64,000 bases of DNA from Nematostella vectensis (lineage: Eukaryota; Cnidaria; Anthozoa; Actiniaria; Edwardsiidae). A program made the translations under genes and the position numbers. The DNA lies in the NCBI RefSeq assembly GCF_932526225.1, contig NC_064047.1:13216460-13280459 (forward strand). Reading direction: 5' to 3'. Shown one piece after another: positions 1 through 9,182 of the stretch (its first letter is position 1; every line of letters starts with the position of its first letter). Under the pieces are notes generated by a model. It made no database searches and was not told the origin of the DNA. It saw only the letters and a list, made by a program, of their open reading frames with translations.

Positions 1-240
1 TGTCATCGCTGGCATCATCTCATATCGTCATCATCATTATCAGCATGGTCACCTTTATCTGCATGATCTCCTTTATCATTGAACCCATCATCATCATTAT
101 CAACACCATTATCATCATAATTTTTATTATCTTCGGAAGTGTCATCATCTTTATAGCCATCATCGTTATCGTCATCGTCATCATCTTCATCATAATCGTC
201 CTATCACAATCACCGTCATCATCTACACCGTCACGTTTGA
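1..240. repeat. (ATC)n-type microsatellite
   Basis: Degenerate trinucleotide tract of atc/atn units covering the left edge. It lies in the intron that precedes the first OCRL exon seen in the window. The reading frames across it are simple-repeat artefacts. Confidence 0.9.
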
Positions 241-262
241 CATGACCTTGACGCCATACCAG

Positions 263-3200
263 ATCACTGTCACGGGTAGCTATTGCCCGAGTGTGTTCGG
301 CTCGTCGCTGGAGGCTCTCGTTCACATGTATGGACCAATAAGAGAAGTCCCTGTGGCCAACCTTATCGATCTGGTACGTTACACTTCGAGCGTGCATCAG
401 AGAAAACGGTGGGAGGGAGCGAGGTAGGGAGCGCGGGTGGGGAAATACATGTTTGGAGATTAAGAAGTATTTCCGAGCGCTCCAAAAGATCTCTACTGCA
501 GAGAAACCGCTGGTGAGCATTATCGTGTAGGCTCGCCCTAAGGCTTGAAGGCCGACAAACTAAGGGATAAATTGAGGGACAAATTAAGGGATAAACTAAG
601 GGATACATTAAGATAGTGCCAGCCTTGCGAACCGCTCGCCTGAAACCGAGAGTCGCTTCCATGTATGCATACTTAGTGCCTATGCAAGCACGGTTGAATT
701 CGTAACTGGACCATCCCCGATACTTAGTGCCTATGCAAGCACGGTTGAATTCGTAACTGGACCATCCCCGATACTTAGTGCCTATGCAAGCACGGTTGAA
801 TTCGTAACTGGACCATCCACGATACTTAGTGCCTATGCAAGCACGGTTGAATTCGTTACTGGACCATCCCCGATACTTAGTGCCTATGCAGACACAGTGG
901 AATATTGGACTATTACCGATACTTGCTCCCCAGGAACACGGTCAAGATAGCAGCGCCTCCGGTCCAGCCAGTCAGCGGCGTGCCAAGGAAGCTCTCGAGA
1001 TCCCCAAGGAACTGTGGCTGTTAGTGGACCACTTGTACAAGTACGGCGCGTCCGAGGTAGGATCAGCCATTATTCATTCGTTCGCACGCTCGTTTGTCCA
1101 GGGTCTTTTCTGCCCTGTCCACACGTATCCGAATTAGAAGCGGCGTACACGAAAACGCAGAAACGAAACGAAAACGATAACAAGCTTTACAGCGCATGCG
1201 TACTCGCGCGCCAAGTGGACTGGGCCTAAGTCATCACGTCATCGTTTTCGAAAGGTTCCGTTTTCGTCCGTCCACACGGCACCAAATATACAATTTGAAA
1301 TTGTCTTTAAAATTGTTACGTTTTCGGTCACCGTTTTCGTGGACAAGTGTGGACGATACCCGTATTCCTAAGAAAAACGTTGCGTTTTACGTGTGGACGA
1401 TACCCGTTTCCGTAAATTCAAAACTTTTGAGAAAATGAAAAAAAAATTTTTAATATTCTTCCAATTTACATGCTTTATTCATTTTAGATCCATGTGCATT
1501 TTTTATGTGTCCATGATGAAAACAAAAAACAAAGCAATTCATTGTGGGCAGGGTGAGTCGGGCCCTTTAAGCCGGCTTTGAAAGACAATTCACGAAACCC
1601 GCATTTATTCACGGAAGACTCTGAGAAACCTCCCTCTTTGTCTTAATTCCTTATTACATGTAATGGTCTTTATAGTCATACAAACATCATTTTGTCTTGA
1701 CAGGAAAATATTCTAAAGCAGTCAGGATTTGAGCAAGAAATTCAGCAAATCCGAACCCACCTGGATACCGGGAGCACTGGGAAAATGCGTATCCTTTGAG
1801 TTGTCACGCATCTAGTAGATCTTAACGGTGAAGGCCTGGCTGTCAAGGCTATAGCGTGCGACATGTCTCCTAAATGTTTTCTAGTTTAACCACCGACAAA
1901 AGCCTATAGTGCGCGACAAATTTTGTAGAGCGCGACACGAAAATGTTTCTCAACCATCCGAAAAACATTTATTTGTCGCTGCTACAAGATGTGTCTATTG
2001 GAAGTTTCTTCGAAGATAAGACTGATAATTTAGAGCGGATTGCCTCAAATTTAGCGCGGATTCTAATAGATTGTTTTCTGTCCATCAGGACTTTGCACTC
2101 GAAACTAGGCGACGTGTAGCGTGCGACATGTTTTCTAAATATTTCCTTGTTTAGCCACTACCAAAAACATATAGTGCGCGACAAATTTTGTATTGCGCAA
2201 CGCGAAAATGTTTCTCAACCATCCGAAAAACATTTATTTGTTACTGCTACAAGATTTGGCGCTCCGAAGTGTTTTAACGGAAAACGCGAAAAACATTTCA
2301 ACATCGTAAAAGCAATGTGTCTATTGGAAGTTTCGAGACTGACAATTTAATGCGGATGGCCTTAAATTTTGCGCGAATTCTTATAGTTTTTTTGTCTTTT
2401 GTCATCTCGGTTGAGGTTTCTTTGGCCTGCCGGAAGTAAACTGGTGCGATTGCTGTCCATCAGGACTTCGCGCTCTATAAATGTATGATTACATGAAGAG
2501 GCCATGGTCGAGGTTTCCCTAACCATCATTCCTAGCGGGCAGCATCCACTCTGTCGCCGAGGCTCTTCTAATTTTCCTAGAAGCCCTTCCCGTTCCCGTT
2601 ATCCCTTTCGGGTTCTACCAAAAGGCGCTGGAGTGCTGTAATAACTACATTTTGTGCAAGCAGCTGATCTGCCAGCTACCCGAGTGCCACCGGAACGCGT
2701 TCACTTATCTGACGGCGTTCCTGAGAGAGCTGCTTCTATCATCTACTGAAAACAAACTCGATGCAAAAACGCTCGGTGAGTACCCTGTTTTGGGAACCCT
2801 GTGGTAGAAGAAACCGCTGTAGGTTTGGGAACCCTGTGGTGTGAGTAAACACTGTAGTGGAAAAAAAGCATGATGTTAAATCGCTCGGTGAGTACCCTGT
2901 TATGGGAACCCTGTGGCGGAAGCCTTGGGATTAGAGAAACCTCTGTAAAGGGAGCCGTGTGGGGAGAGAAACCTCTTTAGTGGCAGCCCTGTGGGGAGAG
3001 AAGCCTTTATAGTGGGAGCCCTGTGGTAAAAGAAACCTCTTTAGTGGGAGCCCTGTGGGTAGAGAAACCTTTCTAGTGGGAGCCATGTGGGAAGAGAAGC
3101 CTTTGTAGTGGGAGCCCTGTGGGGAGAGAAACCTCTTTAGTGACAGCCCTGTGGGGAGAGAATCCTTTGTAGTGGGAGCCCTGTGGTAAAAGAAACCTCT

Positions 3201-3895
3201 TTAGTGGGAGCCCTGTGTGTAGAGAATCCTTTGTAGTGGGAGCCCTGTAGGGAGAGAAGCCTTTGTAGTGGGAGCCCTGTGGTAAAAGAAACCTCTTTAG
3301 TGGGAGCCCTGTGGGTAGAGAAACCTTTGTAGTGGGAGCCCTGTAGGGAGAGAAGCCTTTTTAGTGGGCGCCCTGTGGTAAAAGAAACCTCTTTAGTGGG
3401 AGCCCTGTGGGTAGAGAATCCTTTGTAGTTGGAGCCCTGTAGGGAGAGAAGCCTTTGTAGTGGGAGCCCTGTGGTAAAAGAAACCTTTGTAGTGGGAGCC
3501 CTGTGGGGAGAGAAACCTCTTTAGTGGCAGCCATGTGGGGAGAGAAGCCTTTGTAGTGTAATACCGCTGGCTCGCGAAGACTCGAACCTTCAAGGGGAAC
3601 CTGGAGCTGTAGGGGGGGGGGATCAATACAAATAATTATAATACATATAATACAATAATTATATACAATAAATACAATAATTATAGGCCTTGAAAAGGCC
3701 TCAAAAGGACCTGGGTGTGAGCTCCCTTTGTTGTTTTCAGCGACGTTGTTTGGCACGCTACTTCTGAGGGCGCCTAAGGACGAGGAGAGCGCGGCCCTCA
3801 GCAAGAGGGCCATCAGTCAGCTGACGCAGAAGAAGGCGCGATTCGTCTACCACTTCCTAATCAACGAATTCGACGGTGGTATGAACAGTGCGTGA
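263..3895 (+). CDS. OCRL: OCRL/INPP5B-type inositol polyphosphate 5-phosphatase, C-terminal exons (partial)
   Basis: Five coding exons that I joined by splice sites: 263-373, 934-1056, 1704-1788, 2536-2775 and 3741-3895 (stop TGA 3893-3895). Each has an AG acceptor and a GT donor, and phases agree (0, 0, 1, 1). The peptide carries hallmarks of the end of the ASH domain ([24 protein letters not shown]) and of the catalytically inactive RhoGAP-like domain ([55 protein letters not shown]). In the family, the 5-phosphatase domain removes the 5-phosphate of PI(4,5)P2 and related lipids at Golgi, endosomes and cilia. The ASH-RhoGAP module binds Rab/Rho GTPases and F&H-motif adaptors. The phosphatase exons lie left of the window. 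OCRL and INPP5B cannot be told apart here; invertebrates usually have one gene. The last exon might instead use a donor just before its stop, so the extreme C-terminus is unsure. Confidence 0.9.
670..905. repeat. 51-bp tandem repeat in OCRL intron
   Basis: About 4.6 copies of a 51-bp unit starting tacttagtgcctatgcaag at 670, 721, 772, 823 and 874; the last is partial. It ends just before the splice acceptor of the exon at 934. Confidence 0.9.
1860..2380. repeat. Two diverged direct copies of a ~265-bp unit in OCRL intron
   Basis: Blocks starting near 1860 and 2125 share several stretches, for example atagtgcgcgacaaatttt and ccgaaaaacatttatttgt. Divergence is roughly 15-20 per cent by eye. 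No coding content is seen. The rest of this intron and the preceding one (1057-1703) hold scattered gttttcg/gtgtggacgatacccg motifs but nothing I can classify. Confidence 0.75.
2940..3562. repeat. 32-bp minisatellite in last OCRL intron
   Basis: About 19 units of 32 bp. The core gggagccctgtgg is followed by alternating taaaagaaacctcttt or gagagaagcctttg, then tagt. Variant types alternate, giving partial 64- and 96-bp periods. The homologous array in unit 2 is longer. Open frames such as 3361-3813 (-) are products of this repeat. Confidence 0.9.
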
Positions 3896-4340
3896 CGGAG
3901 GATAGCGTTACGCTACATTATGGGGACTGTCACGTAACCTCTTATCAACATCTTTATCAACGAATTCGACGATGGCATTTATATTATGTGACGATAGATT
4001 GCGTGGTCATCGTTACATCTTTTGATCGCAAACAGTGTCGGTAGATTGCGTTACCTTGCGTTTCGAATGTGTCACACAAAAGACTGCGTTACACATCCTG
4101 GTCAACTAGTTCGAGGACTCTTTACATGACTCACTGCGACACGTTTCGCGTGTTACAGATTCTAACCAGTGATCATTGGTGCGTTATAGCCACTTGCGAG
4201 ACACTTGTCACGACGCCATCCAAAGAGGGTGATGCGTGACACACATACCTTGAAATTCGTACAAGGCAGCCACGCAGAGCGTGACACGACATCAAGGACT
4301 TGCGGGACGCTCAATCCGACTTGTGTGACATATCATAAAG

Positions 4341-4597
4341 CCTGGTTTCGATATAGTCGTAACAGTCGTAAGGGTCGTAACAGTTATCTGCAAAAAAAAT
4401 CTCGCGACTCTTACGACTATATGGAAACACTCGATGAGACCACCCTTACGACAGATACGACCGAAACCGACGGGTCGTTTCACGGTCTTCAGATATAGAA
4501 CCAGTTCTATCCGTACAGTCGTAAGAGTCGCAAGTCGTAAGGTTCGCAGACGACTGTTACGACCTTTGCGATTGTTACGACTATATAGAAACCAAGG
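4341..4597. mobile_element. MITE-like inverted-repeat element (unit 1 copy)
   Basis: Termini CCTGGTTTCGATATAGTCG (left) and the inverse of CCTTGGTTTCTATATAGTCG (right) bound about 257 bp rich in gtcgtaa motifs that also pair internally. There is no coding capacity. I could not settle a target-site duplication or superfamily. The rest of 3896-5050 shows nothing recognisable apart from the 79-bp duplication at 4831. Confidence 0.7.
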
Positions 4598-4830
4598 CCT
4601 GAATGAAATTTAATCCAGCAATGGAAAAGCCTCCGTTCTATTGCGAAATATTGGTGTTTCCAAAATGATCAATGAAAAAAAAGAAAACAATAGTGTCACG
4701 CAAGTCGCATTTACAGTCCTTAAAGCGTTCAGTAAAATGTGACCAAATGGTCACATGATAGTCGCGACTGCAAACTTCCGTACAACTTAACTTGTTACGC
4801 ACGCATGTGTGACGGCGGGATATGCAAAAT

Positions 4831-4990
4831 AATCAATACAATGTTATGTATACATGCCACTTACAAATTTTTTTTTACTCAAGAGACAGTGATTTTATCG
4901 TATCAGATTTAATCAATACAATGTTATGTATACATGCCACTTACAGATTTTTTTTTACTCAAGAGACAGCGATTTTATCGTATCAGATTT
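4831..4990. repeat. 79-bp tandem duplication
   Basis: Two near-identical copies of a unit beginning aatcaatacaatgttatgta at 4831 and 4910. They sit between the end of OCRL and the 81-84-bp array, and the same pair occurs in unit 2. Confidence 0.85.
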
Positions 4991-5051
4991 TAAGAGTTAT
5001 TCGGGGGTTGTATTTTTGCTAACAGTTCTATTGATATTGTGGGAATTGAGT

Positions 5052-5547
5052 AATAAAAGTGTTATTATTTCTACTTTCACTCTTCAACTTTGTCAGTAAG
5101 CCATGCTACAGCCTTATTACCGAGGAAACTCAGAAATAAAAGTGTTATTATTTCTACTTTTAGTCTTCAACTTTGTCAGTTATCCTTGCTACAGCCTTAT
5201 TACCGAAGAAAATCAAAAATAAAAGTGTTATTATTTCTACTTTTACTCTTCAACTTTGTCAGTAATCCATTACAGCCTTATTACCGAGGAAACTCAGAAA
5301 TAAAAGTGTTATTATTTCTACTTTCACTCTTCAACTTTGTCAGTAATCCATTACAGCCTTATTACCGAGGAAACTCAGAAATAAAAGTGTTATTATTTCT
5401 ACTTTTAGTCTTCAACTTTGTCAGTAATCCTTGCTCCAGCCTTATTGCCGAGGAAACTCAAGAAATAAAAGTGTTATTATTTCTACTTTCACTCTTCAAC
5501 TTTGTCAGTAATCCATGCTACAGCCTTATTACCGAGGAAACTCAGAC
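5052..5547. repeat. 81-84-bp tandem array derived from the 3' end of the 907-residue gene (6 units)
   Basis: AATAAA-led units start at 5052, 5135, 5218, 5299, 5380 and 5464. Read on the - strand, each unit contains the last ~16 codons of the neighbouring gene (FLGNKAVAWITDKVEE-stop) plus about 30 bp of its 3' flank. Only the innermost copy is in the real reading frame; the others lie beyond the stop. Each unit also puts an AATAAA on the + strand, facing the convergent OCRL gene. Confidence 0.9.
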
Positions 5548-8212
5548 CAGAACAGGCGACCATCCCTCCTGCTATGGCGGCCCACCCTGCCGGGCCAGAC
5601 AAGCCTGCCAAAGCAAGTCCTGTAGCAACAGCACCCGAGGAAACCACATCCGTTGCGTACTCCGCGATACGGCCATTTCTCTTGCACCTGTACTTCTTGC
5701 CGTCCATCTTTCCTTCATCTCTTGCTTTCTTCAACTCCTTCATGTCCTTGTAAAAGAATGCCCCTCCGACTATGGCAGATGTCACGGCGGCTACCGCGCC
5801 TGCCTTTGCGGCAGCTTTAAATGCCACGTTGGAGACCGTTTTCCTAGAGGCCTTGGATGCGCCGTTGGCAACCGCACTCCCAACGTCATCAACACCACTT
5901 TCTATAACTTTAGACGTTTGTTTCACTCCCTGTGCTATGACATTTGTGCCCTGACCTGTGGCAACAGAAGCTTTCCCCAGCGTCTTCGTTGTTTCCTCGG
6001 CAACTTTGCTGGTCGTTTTCATTGCTTCCTTGATAGCACGCTTTGCCAATCGTTTTGCAGATTTCTTGGCTGCCTTATGTGCCATCCTTCGGAAAAATAT
6101 TCTGCTAAATTCCTCAGCTGCTTTTTGTCCAGTCTGTGGAAGAATGTTTTCCGCCGTTTCTTTTCCCACTTTCATGAACGTCTTTCCGAATTCTTTATAT
6201 GCCTTCTTCGCCACTTCCTTTTGCAAGTTTCTCATTGTATGCTTGCTTAATTCTCGGCCAGCTCCTATAGTTGTTTCTTGAAGTAATCGTTCCACCGTCG
6301 TTGTACCCAGAGCTGTTGCTAACTCAGTAGTCATCAGTTTCATCGCTATCCCTATGGATTTCTTGTTGAGTTCCCTTGCGACAAACCCCGTTGCACGAAC
6401 AGCACTTTTTGTCACAAAAACCTGACCTCCCAGAGTTAAGGAGCCAGTCACTATTTTCTCTCCTGAATTCCTCATTAATTTTCTTCCAGCCATTTCCAGC
6501 GCTTTTCTTGTGGCTTTTGAAACAGCTTTCCCTGTGGCGATGCCTACATTTTTCGAAGATTGCTTCACAACACATTTGCCAGTTGTCTTGACACTATACT
6601 CTACCAAAGCTGTGATTCCATAGTGCATTCCAGTCTTTGTCACACCCATGACGGCCTTTGAAATCACAGGCTTGATAAAATCCCGTCCCCGTAAACTCCC
6701 ACCTTTGCAGAAAACAATCTCGTAGGTAACTTGGAAGACAAATGCAAGAATGGTGAACCTGTCTGTGGAGAAATGCGCTGCTAGGATAGGAAGCATGTGA
6801 CGCGCCACAAACTCCATGACCTTGTCAGCAATGGGGGGCATATCTTCAATACATTCATCAAGGCGCTCAAGGAGGAATTTGCGATGTTTTTCTGACAGCA
6901 GTTTGTCTGGAATTTCATCAACAAATGAGTGCAGGAAACCCTGAATTGAAAGAGATTGGCCTTGGTTTGCTAATCGTATGAGATTTCTTGAAGTCTCTTT
7001 GATCAATCTCTTCGTGTCAAGAGATGCATTTGGCGCGACGAACTCGCTCAGTGCCACAGGCACCGTGGTCTCCTTGAGTACGTCGACTACGCCACCATTT
7101 CCATACAAGGTAGCTCTTGTAGACTCTGTAACAACAATGCCGATAGCCTTGGTCGTCTGCGAGGATGTTCCAGGCAGTGTTGTTATCATCAAATCAGGAA
7201 TGTACTCTTTGGCTTTTTCAAGAATCTCGTCTTTTTCTGGAATTCTTCCCGTTCTTATAAAGTCATCGACAGTTGAGACAAAAAATGGTTCCATCGCCTT
7301 GAGCTGCTTTTCGGCCGATAACCCCAGATGGGTTTGGATAAACTCGATCAGTGCCGGTGTCAAATACTCCGTGACAGCCAGATTTCCTGCAGCTCTGAAT
7401 TTCTCGTGAAAAACCCGGCAGATGTCAATGACAACTCCTCTTGCTTCGTGACTTACGTCTGTCCACACGGCATTGATCAGATCAAACAGGAGGTCGGTCA
7501 TTCTGAGAAGGTTTAGCTTGCCTTCGTCATAAGCTGTTGCAGATTTTCTTGAGAGATGTGAGATGTGGTTAATACTTCTGCTAGCAACTCTCTTCACTCC
7601 CACATGAGTAAGATTCTTTATTTTTTGGAGCGCATTTACTAGTCTTGGTCTCAGGTAGCGCAAAACATCTTTGTGCACGTAACCGTCAAAGACTTGAACG
7701 ATCTTGTTAGGATTCAATGTACTCATGGATGCATCGATAGCGGTTAGGAAGGTCTTTCTTAACTCAGGAAGTATGATGTCGTTAGTTACTAGCAGCAGCA
7801 GCTCCTGGAGTGAATTGGCTTTCGCTACTTTTAATGTCAGTCTCAGTAAATTATTCAACGATTCAGCTTGGAAAGCCTTCAGAACATTCTTAAGAACAGC
7901 TGATGGGAGATTTTGCATCTCCACTTTGGCGCTCTCAATGCATCCGTTCTCCAAATAGGTCCGCAATATTTGACAAATTGGGCTTGAGACATTCCTGAGT
8001 ATGGTCTCAACGTTAGCTCTATAAAAGGCGCCTAAAAACTCAGCAAGATATGGAATAACCGTGTCGTTGATCACGTTTTCTACACTGTTGACTCCGAGCT
8101 GAAGAATCTCATTAATCCTCGTCGCCAAATATGCCTTTACTTCTGTTGGCAGCTCGCCACAAATACTCTCCAGAGCGTCACAGAGGGAGGCTGCGAATTT
8201 ACCTTCTGCCAT
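5489..8212 (-). CDS. Unidentified intronless 907-residue protein with amphipathic and glycine-rich hydrophobic C-terminal region, copy 1
   Basis: A single uninterrupted frame. I start it at the ATG of MAEGKFAASL because the longer upstream frame opens only with GTG and diverges from the second copy exactly there. I do not recognise the family. Residues 1 to about 500 look all-helical, with leucine-rich helices. About 540-760 is rich in K, A, T and G and forms lysine-rich amphipathic helices (KAAKKSAKRLAKRAIKEAMK), resembling apolipoprotein- or LEA-like surface-binding helices. About 803-821 is a hydrophobic, Gly/Ala-rich helix, then a charged stretch (MKELKKARDEGKMDGKKYR). About 855-899 is a glycine-zipper-like hydrophobic hairpin (SGAVATGLALAGLSGPAGW). 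No signal peptide or catalytic motif is visible. Membrane insertion or membrane-surface binding is inference. An alternative is a retrocopy or a laterally acquired gene, given the lack of introns. Confidence 0.8.
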   Translation of the reverse strand: MAEGKFAASLCDALESICGELPTEVKAYLATRINEILQLGVNSVENVINDTVIPYLAEFLGAFYRANVETILRNVSSPICQILRTYLENGCIESAKVEMQNLPSAVLKNVLKAFQAESLNNLLRLTLKVAKANSLQELLLLVTNDIILPELRKTFLTAIDASMSTLNPNKIVQVFDGYVHKDVLRYLRPRLVNALQKIKNLTHVGVKRVASRSINHISHLSRKSATAYDEGKLNLLRMTDLLFDLINAVWTDVSHEARGVVIDICRVFHEKFRAAGNLAVTEYLTPALIEFIQTHLGLSAEKQLKAMEPFFVSTVDDFIRTGRIPEKDEILEKAKEYIPDLMITTLPGTSSQTTKAIGIVVTESTRATLYGNGGVVDVLKETTVPVALSEFVAPNASLDTKRLIKETSRNLIRLANQGQSLSIQGFLHSFVDEIPDKLLSEKHRKFLLERLDECIEDMPPIADKVMEFVARHMLPILAAHFSTDRFTILAFVFQVTYEIVFCKGGSLRGRDFIKPVISKAVMGVTKTGMHYGITALVEYSVKTTGKCVVKQSSKNVGIATGKAVSKATRKALEMAGRKLMRNSGEKIVTGSLTLGGQVFVTKSAVRATGFVARELNKKSIGIAMKLMTTELATALGTTTVERLLQETTIGAGRELSKHTMRNLQKEVAKKAYKEFGKTFMKVGKETAENILPQTGQKAAEEFSRIFFRRMAHKAAKKSAKRLAKRAIKEAMKTTSKVAEETTKTLGKASVATGQGTNVIAQGVKQTSKVIESGVDDVGSAVANGASKASRKTVSNVAFKAAAKAGAVAAVTSAIVGGAFFYKDMKELKKARDEGKMDGKKYRCKRNGRIAEYATDVVSSGAVATGLALAGLSGPAGWAAIAGGMVACSGLSFLGNKAVAWITDKVEE

Positions 8213-8254
8213 GACGGCCAGCTTGAAAGCAAATACAGAGTAGTCAATACAGAA

Positions 8255-8300
8255 GGTAGTCACTTTTTAGCCGAATTCGTTGTTGCGCGACCTCGGCGAA
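8255..8300 (-). promoter_or_regulatory. Putative core promoter of 907-residue gene, shared with the kinase gene
   Basis: On the - strand, CGCGCAACAACGAATT (8289-8274) is followed by CGGCTAAAAAGTGA. The same 16-mer, then nnGCTA..AAA..GTGA, lies upstream of the kinase gene at 54956-54930. Here the block ends about 60 bp before the ATG. An inverted GAATTCG/CGAATTC pair surrounds the 16-mer. The promoter role is inferred from position only. Confidence 0.5.
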
Positions 8301-8475
8301 TTCAAAATCCTTGACTCGTTTGGCAATAGTCAATCAACGTCTATACTCGATGGCTTTGTTTTCGCTGTCGCGTTATAAACAATTTGACTTCACATAGCAA
8401 GGGAGTAGTGTTGTAGTAATGTTGTTGGACCATAGTCCAATCGACCTCGAGGTCTAATTGTAAATTACTTGAATG

Positions 8476-8694
8476 TGTAGTTCCAGAAAATATCCATACC
8501 CCCCCCCCCCCCCCCCCCGCCAGTGGAGGTGGTCGGAGGTATTCCCCCACCCCTCTGGAATTTCCAACTCCCTGGAAAGAAATTAATACAGTAACTGTTA
8601 AGGAAAAAGTGCATTTTACCCCCCCCCCCCCCCCTCTCCCCTTCCCCTTTCCAATCCCCTCCATGGGGGTTTATGGATATTTTCTGGAACTACA
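8476..8694. mobile_element. MITE with TGTAGTTCCAGAAAATATCC termini (unit 1 copy)
   Basis: The left end TGTAGTTCCAGAAAATATCC and its inverse at the right enclose 219 bp with two long poly-C runs. GAAT flanks both ends and may be the target duplication. There is no coding capacity. Confidence 0.8.
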
Positions 8695-8960
8695 GAATCA
8701 CTTGTGTCGGAATGCAGCCTTCATCAGGAATAACAGATAATTATGAAAAGTAAATTTAAACAATCACAAGTTTCAGTGCGCGCACACGGGGGATGGTCTA
8801 CGCGTGCAATCACCACCCTGGCGCCAAGCGGCCTCGATCTAGAAGTGGGAGTATCCATGGTTTGAAAGTACGCGCAGACCATCTCGCACGCACTAGAACT
8901 TGTGTGTTTTTTTTAATATTTAGTCGTCCTACTTATCCATTATTCCCGACAAACACAGCA

Positions 8961-9182
8961 AGGGATTGGTCACGTGGTATGATTGCCTACGCGCTATTCC
9001 CAGACGAGAAATGGATTTGAATTTCTCGCGGTCGCGGAACCACGAATCCGGCTATAAATACAAACTAAAGCACAAAGCAAGCGAATATTCGTTTGATGAG
9101 CATATTTCCTTAACGCGCTTTGTCTTTTTGCCGAAAAAAGAAAAACAGGGAGAAAGTATTACTTTCTAGGAATAAGGTAAGC
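8961..9182 (+). promoter_or_regulatory. TATA-type promoter-like block with downstream splice-donor-like site (unit 1)
   Basis: An inverted CCAAT (attgg) precedes an E-box CACGTG at 8971-8976. A strong TATAAATA lies at 9053-9060, and about 90 bp downstream is AATAAG|GTAAGC with its GT at 9177. The order suits a promoter with a short 5' leader exon. I find no matching coding exon downstream, so this could be a non-coding transcript or a dead promoter. It is also present in unit 2. Confidence 0.35.

Noticed and set aside
20-520. 166-residue - strand ORF at the left edge
   Set aside because: It is antisense to the OCRL exon and continues into the microsatellite.
1115-1410. Possible MITE in OCRL intron with gtgtggacgataccc and gttttcg motifs
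   Set aside because: The similar motifs are partly direct and partly inverted, and I could not define two matching termini.
5090-6250. 386-residue + strand ORF
   Set aside because: It is antisense to the 907-residue gene; its N-terminal part is the tandem array. Cysteine-rich composition comes from reading K/A-rich codons backwards.
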